Position numbers and translations under genes: made by a program. Below the pieces are notes generated by a model. That model made no database searches, had not been told where the DNA came from, and saw only the letters and a list, made by a program, of their open reading frames with translations. From the NCBI RefSeq assembly GCF_000024345.1, contig NC_013729.1, forward strand, positions 1,426,001-1,490,000: a stretch of DNA of 64,000 bases, read 5' to 3'. The stretch is from Kribbella flavida DSM 17836 (GTDB taxonomy: Bacteria > Actinomycetota > Actinomycetes > Propionibacteriales > Kribbellaceae). This document shows, piece by piece, positions 58,941 to 64,000 of the stretch (the first letter of the stretch is position 1; the number at the start of each line of letters is the position of its first letter).

Positions 58941-61057
58941 CCGCCACCCACTGCCCGTACTGCGCGCTGCAGTGCGCCACGTCGCTGGTCCGGGGATCGG
59001 GTGCGGCGCCGGTCACCGTGCAGCCGCGCGAGTTCCCCACCAACCGGGGTGGCCTGTGCCGCAAGGGCTGGACGGCGGCCGAGGTGCTGACTGTGCCGGA
59101 CCGGTTGACTGCTCCGCTCGTCCGCGACGCCGCGGGGGAGCTGGTCGAGACGACCTGGGAGCACGCTCTTGATGTTGTCGCCGAGCGGATCACGGCGCTG
59201 CAGACGGCGTACGGCCAGGACGCGGTCGCGGTCTTCGGCGGCGGCGGGCTGACCAACGAGAAGGCGTACGCGCTCGGCAAGTTCGCCCGGGTCGCGCTGC
59301 GCACCGCGAACGTGGACTACAACGGCCGGTTCTGCATGTCGTCGGCGGCCGCGGCGACGAACCGGTCCTTCGGCGTCGACCGTGGCCTGCCGTTCCCGCT
59401 GACGGACCTGGGCGGAGCGGGCGCGATCCTGCTCGTGGGCAGCAACCTGGCCGAGACGATGCCGCCCGCCGTGGCGCATCTGGCCGGCGCACGCGACGCG
59501 GGTGGACTTCTGGTCGTCGACCCGCGGCGTACCGCGACTGCTCAGCTCACCGAAGAGGCGGCCGGTATTCACCTGCAGGCGACGCCCGGGTCGGACCTGG
59601 CGCTGGTGCTGGCCCTGACCCACGTCGTCCTGCAGGAAGGGCTGGCCGACACCGCGTACCTGCGGGAGCGGACGGACGACCCGGACGCGCTGTACCGGTC
59701 GACCGCCGCCTGGTGGCCCGAGCGCGCGGAGCGGGTGACCGGCGTACCGGCTGGAGTGATTCGGCAGGCCGCGCGGGTGCTGGCGGGTGCTGCGCCGGTG
59801 CATGGCGGTGCTGGGGCCTTCGTGCTCACTGGGCGCGGAGCTGAGCAGCACAGCAAGGGCACCGACACCGTCACCGCCTGCATCAACCTCGCCCTGGCAC
59901 TCGGACTGCCCGGTCGGGTCGGCAGCGGCTATGGCTGCATCACTGGTCAGGGCAACGGGCAAGGCGGCCGGGAGCACGGGCAGAAGGCGGATCAGCTGCC
60001 GGGCTACCGGAGCATCGGCGTTCCTGCTGCGCGGGCGCACGTCGCCCGCGTGTGGGGAGTCGAGCCGGAGTCGTTGCCGGGGCCTGGGAAGAGCGCGGTC
60101 GAGTTGATCAACGCTCTGGGTACGCCGGACGGCCCGCGCGCGCTGCTGGTGCACGGGAGCAACCTGCTGGTGTCGGCGCCGCGGCTGGCGTCGGTGCGGG
60201 AGCGGCTGGCGTCGCTGGACCTGCTGGTCGTGGCGGACGTCGTACCGTCGGAGACCGCGCTGCTGGCGGACGTCGTCTTCCCGGTCACGCAGTGGGCCGA
60301 GGAGGACGGCACGATGACCTCGCTGGAGGGCCGGGTACTGCGGCGGCGGGCCGCGATCACGCCGCCCGGCAACGTGCGGAGCGATCTGGCGATCTTCGCC
60401 GGCCTGGCGTCGCGCCTGGGGTGCTCGGCGTCCTTCCCGACCGATCCGGCCGAGGTGTTCGAGGAGCTGCGGCTGGCCAGCGCGGGCGGGATCGCGGACT
60501 ACTCGGGGATCAGTTGGTCGCGCCTGGACGCCGGCGAGGCGTTGTTCTGGCCGGTGCCGGCCGAGGACCACCCGGGCACGCCCCGGTTGTTCGCTGACCG
60601 GTTCGGTACGCCGGACGGGCGGGCGCGGGTGATCACGGTCGAGCACCGGGCGGTTGCCGACGACCTGCGCAGCGACGCCCCGCTGTACCTGGTCACCGGT
60701 CGGCTGCTGCAGCACTACCAAAGCGGCGCGCAGACGCGGCGCGTCGTCGAGTTGGCCGAGGCCGAGCCGGAGGTGTTCGCGGAGATCCACCCGCGGGTCG
60801 CGGCCGCGCTGGGACTTCGCGACGGCGGGCTGGTCCGGTTGCGCACGGCCCGCGGGTCGATGGTGTGCGCGGCCCGGGTGACCGGTGACGTGCGGCCGGA
60901 CACGGTGTTCGTGCCGTTCCACTACGGCGGTGCGGCGGCGGTGAACGAGCTGACCAACGACGTGCTCGACCCGGTGTCGCGGATGCCGGAGTTCAAGGCG
61001 TGCGCGGTCGAGCTGGTGGCCGTGGCCGGGGCCGGCTTCGCGGAGGTGCCGGCATGA
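58937..61057 (+). CDS. Assimilatory nitrate reductase catalytic subunit
   Basis: 706 residues of the molybdopterin oxidoreductase family (NasA/NarB type). The N-terminal [4Fe-4S] cluster is bound by Cys6, Cys9, Cys13 and Cys41 (HCPYCALQC and GGLCRKG). The bis-MGD domains follow, with YNGRFCMSSAAAATNRSFG (Cys at about residue 133 is the expected Mo ligand) and the C-terminal MGD-binding GRLLQHYQSGAQTRRV. It reduces nitrate to nitrite in the cytoplasm. It has no C-terminal BFD domain, so an electron donor is needed; the downstream flavoprotein module is a likely one (inference). The GTG overlaps the narK stop and the TGA overlaps the next ATG. Confidence 0.92.
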   Translation: MTATHCPYCALQCATSLVRGSGAAPVTVQPREFPTNRGGLCRKGWTAAEVLTVPDRLTAPLVRDAAGELVETTWEHALDVVAERITALQTAYGQDAVAVFGGGGLTNEKAYALGKFARVALRTANVDYNGRFCMSSAAAATNRSFGVDRGLPFPLTDLGGAGAILLVGSNLAETMPPAVAHLAGARDAGGLLVVDPRRTATAQLTEEAAGIHLQATPGSDLALVLALTHVVLQEGLADTAYLRERTDDPDALYRSTAAWWPERAERVTGVPAGVIRQAARVLAGAAPVHGGAGAFVLTGRGAEQHSKGTDTVTACINLALALGLPGRVGSGYGCITGQGNGQGGREHGQKADQLPGYRSIGVPAARAHVARVWGVEPESLPGPGKSAVELINALGTPDGPRALLVHGSNLLVSAPRLASVRERLASLDLLVVADVVPSETALLADVVFPVTQWAEEDGTMTSLEGRVLRRRAAITPPGNVRSDLAIFAGLASRLGCSASFPTDPAEVFEELRLASAGGIADYSGISWSRLDAGEALFWPVPAEDHPGTPRLFADRFGTPDGRARVITVEHRAVADDLRSDAPLYLVTGRLLQHYQSGAQTRRVVELAEAEPEVFAEIHPRVAAALGLRDGGLVRLRTARGSMVCAARVTGDVRPDTVFVPFHYGGAAAVNELTNDVLDPVSRMPEFKACAVELVAVAGAGFAEVPA

Positions 61058-64000
61058 CCGAACAGGTAGTGATCATCGGCGGCGGCATGGGCGGCACCCG
61101 GCTGGCCGAGCTGCTGTCCAGCCAGTACGACGTGACGCTGCTCGCCGACGAGCCGTACTACCAGCGTCACCGCCTCACCGAGTACGTCGCCGGCCGGGCA
61201 CCGCGTCCCGGTGCGCCGACAGGGCCGAACGGGCGCGCGGCGGTTCGGGTGGATCGGGCGCGGCAGGTTGTGGTCGACGAGGCCGGCGGCGAGCACATGT
61301 ACGACCGGCTGGTTTTCGCGACCGGGGCCGAACCGGTGGTTCCCGGCGGAGTCGTGGCCGGCGGCGGAGTGTACTTGTTGCGCACGGCAACTGACGCCGA
61401 GGGCATCGGGGCGGCGGCGGTCGAGGCGCGGCGGGCGGTGGTGCTGGGCGGCGGCGTACTGGGGGTCGAGACGGCCTGCGCGCTGCGGGAGCGCGGTGTC
61501 GCGGTGACGCTCGTTCACGACGGTGAGACGTTGCTGGACACGCGGGTCGGGTCGACGGCCGGGCGAGCCGTCACCCGGGCGGTGCGCCGGCTCGGGATCG
61601 AGGTGCTGCTCAGCACGCGGATCCACTCCACCGACGCCCGCGACGGCCGCTTTCGCGCGCTGCAGCTCGACGGCGGCCGAGCGGTTTTCGCCGACCTGCT
61701 CGTCGTCACCTGCGGCGTACGGCCTCGGACGGCTCTCGCCGAACAGGCCGGTCTGGCGATCGGGCCGGCCGGGGGCATCGCGGTCGATGGCACGCTGACC
61801 ACGCCGGACGACCCGCGGGTGCACGCGCTCGGCGACTGCGCCGAGGTCCGAGGGGTCGTCACCGGCACGGTCGAGTCCACCTGGGCCCAGGCGGAAGTAC
61901 TGGCTGCCCAGCTGACCGCCACCGCCCCGGTCTCCGGCCTGTCGTCGGCGGCACCCGGTGCGAGTACGCCTTCGCCCGCGCGGATCGACCCACCCGCCCA
62001 AGAGCTGCCGGCCGAGGTGGTTCGGCTGACCGCGGGTGGGCTGGACGTGATGGTGCTGGGGGAGCGCGACGCCGACGGCGAGGTGGTGCGGCTGGCCGAG
62101 GACGAGCGGTACGTGCGGGCCGTGCTGGTGGACGGCGTGGTCCGGGCTGCGGTGGCGGTCGGTGCGCCGGAGGTGGCCGCCGAGCTGGTGCAGCTGGCGG
62201 ACCGGCGTACCCCGGTGCTCGGCGAAATGTTGCTGAAGGCACCGGAAACGCCGCGGTCGAGCCGGCCGGTGTGCCGGTGCAACGGAGTGACCCGGGCCGT
62301 GATCGAGGCGGCGTGGAAGGCGGGTGCCGACAGTGTGGCCGGCATCGCGGACAGGACCAGAGCGACCACCGGCTGCGGCAGCTGTACCGGCGCCGTCGGT
62401 GACCTTCTCGACCGGCTGCGGCGCGGCGAGACCGAACCCGTCCCGACCAGGAGGGCAACCATGACAGAGCTCGGCAAGGCGAAACACCTGGTGGTCGTGG
62501 GCGGCGGCATGGTCGCGCACCGGCTGGTCGAGGCCCTGCGGTCGCGCGACACCGGCATCCGGTGGCGCATCACCGTGCTGGCCGAGGAGCCGCGGCTGCC
62601 GTACGACCGGGTCGCGCTGACCAGCTACTTCTCCGGCCGCGACCCGCACGACCTGAGCCTCGGCGAGCCGGAGCTGTGGGACGACCCGGCGGTGACGCTG
62701 CGCAAGGGGGTCACGGTCGCGGCGCTGGATGTCGAGGCCAGGACCGTCCGGACCACCCGCGACGAGGTGATCCGGTACGACGAGGTGGTGCTGGCCACCG
62801 GCTCCAGCGCCTTCGTGCCGCCGGTGAAGAACAGCGACGCGCAGGGCTGCTTCGTCTACCGCACGATCGACGACGTCGCCGCGCTGCGCACGTACGTCGA
62901 GCGGCTGCGCACCGAGCGCGAGGCGGAGAGCAAGCCCGAGCGCAAGGTCGTGCACGGTGTCGTGGTCGGTGGTGGTCTGCTCGGCCTCGAGGCAGCGGGT
63001 GCACTGCGGGCGCTCGGCGCCGTCACCAACGTGGTCGAGTTCGCGCCGCGGCTGATGCCGCTGCAAGTGGACGAGGGCGGCGGCAGCGCGCTCGCCCGGC
63101 TCATCCGCGGTCTCGACGTCAACGTGCACACCTCGACTCAGACCACCCGGGTCAAGCTCACCTCGCAGGGCGCGGCCCGCGCGATGGCGGTGGCCGAGGG
63201 CCCCGATCTCGCCGCGGACGTGGTGGTGTTCGCGACCGGCGTCCGGCCGCGGGACGGACTTGCCCGCGCGGCCGGCCTGCCGATCGGCGAGCGCGGCGGT
63301 GTCGTGGTCGACGAGTCCTGCCGGACCTCGGTGCCGGGAGTCTGGGCGATCGGTGAGGTGGCCTGCATCGAGGGCCGGGTCTGGGGCCTGGTCGCGCCCG
63401 GCTACGCGATGGCCGAGATCGTGGCCGACCGGCTGCTCGGCGGCGAGGCGACCTTCCCGGGCGCGGACTCGTCGACCAAGCTGAAGCTGCTCGGCGTCGA
63501 CGTCGCCAGCTTCGGTGACGCCTTCGGGGCCACCGAGGGCGCGCTCGACATCGTCTACGCCGACCCGGTCGCCGGGGTCTACAAGAAGCTGGTGCTGTCC
63601 GACGACGCCCGCACGCTGCTCGGCGGCATCCTGGTCGGCGACGCCTCGGCGTACGCGGCGCTGCGGCCGATGGTGGGACGCGAGCTGGGCGCCGACCCGG
63701 CGTCGTACCTGTTGCCCGAGGGCGCGCAGCCGACGCAGCTCGAGCTGCCGGACGACGCGCCGGTCTGCTCCTGCAACAACGTGTCCGCCGGGACCATCCG
63801 GTGTGCCGTCCGCGAGGAGGGCTGCGGCGATCTGAAGTCGCTGTGCGGGAAGACCAAGGCGGGTACGAGCTGCGGCTCCTGCATGCCGATCGTGAAGAAC
63901 CTGCTGAACGCCGAGCTGGCCGCGGCCGGCGTCGAGGTGAGCAAGGCGCTGTGCGAGCACTTCGCGCTGTCGCGGGCCGAGCTGTTCGACGTCGTCCGGG
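61054..64000 (+). CDS. nirB: Flavoprotein/[2Fe-2S] module fused in frame to NirB nitrite reductase (partial)
   Basis: The frame is open from ATG 61054 to the window end (982 codons seen) with no stop. Residues 1-469 are a complete pyridine-nucleotide/FAD reductase (VVIIGGGMGGTRLAELLSS; AVVLGGGVLGVETACAL) with a BFD-like [2Fe-2S] domain (Cys407, Cys409, Cys441, Cys444). From Met470 (ATG 62461) the NirB large subunit begins again with FAD/NAD domains (HLVVVGGGMVAHRLVEALRS; VVGGGLLGLEAAGAL) and its own BFD-like domain (Cys905, Cys907 and the later CGSC). The sirohaem domain lies beyond the window. AGGAGGG at 62449-62455 before ATG 62461 could also start a separate NirB. The first module may feed electrons to the nitrate reductase, the second reduces nitrite. 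Confidence 0.85.
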   Translation, partial: MTEQVVIIGGGMGGTRLAELLSSQYDVTLLADEPYYQRHRLTEYVAGRAPRPGAPTGPNGRAAVRVDRARQVVVDEAGGEHMYDRLVFATGAEPVVPGGVVAGGGVYLLRTATDAEGIGAAAVEARRAVVLGGGVLGVETACALRERGVAVTLVHDGETLLDTRVGSTAGRAVTRAVRRLGIEVLLSTRIHSTDARDGRFRALQLDGGRAVFADLLVVTCGVRPRTALAEQAGLAIGPAGGIAVDGTLTTPDDPRVHALGDCAEVRGVVTGTVESTWAQAEVLAAQLTATAPVSGLSSAAPGASTPSPARIDPPAQELPAEVVRLTAGGLDVMVLGERDADGEVVRLAEDERYVRAVLVDGVVRAAVAVGAPEVAAELVQLADRRTPVLGEMLLKAPETPRSSRPVCRCNGVTRAVIEAAWKAGADSVAGIADRTRATTGCGSCTGAVGDLLDRLRRGETEPVPTRRATMTELGKAKHLVVVGGGMVAHRLVEALRSRDTGIRWRITVLAEEPRLPYDRVALTSYFSGRDPHDLSLGEPELWDDPAVTLRKGVTVAALDVEARTVRTTRDEVIRYDEVVLATGSSAFVPPVKNSDAQGCFVYRTIDDVAALRTYVERLRTEREAESKPERKVVHGVVVGGGLLGLEAAGALRALGAVTNVVEFAPRLMPLQVDEGGGSALARLIRGLDVNVHTSTQTTRVKLTSQGAARAMAVAEGPDLAADVVVFATGVRPRDGLARAAGLPIGERGGVVVDESCRTSVPGVWAIGEVACIEGRVWGLVAPGYAMAEIVADRLLGGEATFPGADSSTKLKLLGVDVASFGDAFGATEGALDIVYADPVAGVYKKLVLSDDARTLLGGILVGDASAYAALRPMVGRELGADPASYLLPEGAQPTQLELPDDAPVCSCNNVSAGTIRCAVREEGCGDLKSLCGKTKAGTSCGSCMPIVKNLLNAELAAAGVEVSKALCEHFALSRAELFDVVR

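Noticed and set aside
60922..63960. A 1012-codon open frame on the minus strand opposite the nitrite reductase fusion
   Set aside because: It is antisense to a clear flavoprotein/NirB frame with all motifs, and its translation is low-complexity Arg/Gly/His-rich sequence typical of high-GC shadow frames.
1..64000. CRISPR arrays, tRNA or rRNA genes, prophage or transposase genes
   Set aside because: None was found: no regularly spaced direct repeats, no cloverleaf-like sequence that I could recognise, and no mobile-element proteins.

Overview
The window is a very GC-rich, gene-dense stretch of actinobacterial chromosome. I see no phage genes, insertion sequences, CRISPR arrays, tRNA or rRNA. 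The gene set (polyol ABC operon, S37 tripeptidyl peptidase, GH76 mannanase, SigE-type sigma factor, LpdA next to a glutamylcyclotransferase and a phosphomannomutase, a GlnR-like box before nitrate genes) and the many apparently leaderless starts point to a soil actinomycete of the Nocardioidaceae/Propionibacteriales kind. Kribbella is my best guess. That is an inference from style and content; no marker gene settles it.

Layout. 1-6.6 kb: polyol (arabitol/mannitol/sorbitol type) catabolic operon with binding protein (partial), two permeases, a mannitol-type dehydrogenase, a SorC/DeoR-type regulator and xylulokinase. 6.7-11.7 kb: NarL-type two-component pair, an MMPL transporter and a DUF2306 membrane protein. 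11.7-13.6 kb: LysR regulator, a small unknown protein and a PRC-barrel protein. 13.7-18.0 kb (minus): secreted peptide, MoxR ATPase, DUF58, VWA protein and trypsin-like protease in one overlapping operon, divergent from an OmpR-type two-component pair (18.1-20.1 kb). 20.2-24.1 kb: aminopeptidase N and secreted S37 peptidase. 24.1-28.3 kb: divergent sigma factor and Ser/Thr kinase, a secreted unknown, an LD-carboxypeptidase-like protein and a methyltransferase. 28.3-31.6 kb (minus): deoxyribose-phosphate aldolase with two aldehyde dehydrogenases, one of them lacking its catalytic domain. 31.7-35.6 kb: DinB-like protein, PH-domain protein, esterase, zinc metalloprotease and a small unknown. 35.8-39.4 kb: phosphomannomutase, glutamylcyclotransferase-like protein and LpdA-type quinone reductase. 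39.6-46.7 kb: repeat-rich secreted protein, phosphotransferase, Gly/Asp-rich membrane protein, peptidoglycan amidase with SpoIID-like partner, and GH76 mannanase. 46.8-57.3 kb: cyclophilin, two SMP-30 lactonases, SigE-type sigma factor with a membrane partner, biotin-dependent acyl-CoA carboxylase alpha chain, a divergent Nramp-like transporter, a YdeI-like protein and a second MMPL transporter. 57.5 kb to the end: nitrate/nitrite assimilation operon (narK, nitrate reductase, nitrite reductase).

How the genes fit together. The first operon would import a sugar alcohol, oxidise it to a ketose and phosphorylate D-xylulose. The deo cluster would turn deoxyribose 5-phosphate into acetaldehyde and then acetate. 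The last operon imports nitrate, reduces it to nitrite and then to ammonium; it sits behind a regularly spaced GlnR-like site. The most unusual points are: (i) a flavoprotein/[2Fe-2S] module joined without a stop codon to the NirB nitrite reductase large subunit; (ii) an aldehyde dehydrogenase pair in which the catalytic subunit lacks the C-terminal tail and a short pseudoenzyme seems to carry it; (iii) several long nested inverted repeats at gene ends, two of which share the same terminal motif; (iv) ten starts with a TANNNT box exactly six bases upstream, suggesting leaderless mRNAs. Most of the rest is ordinary core or soil-actinomycete content.
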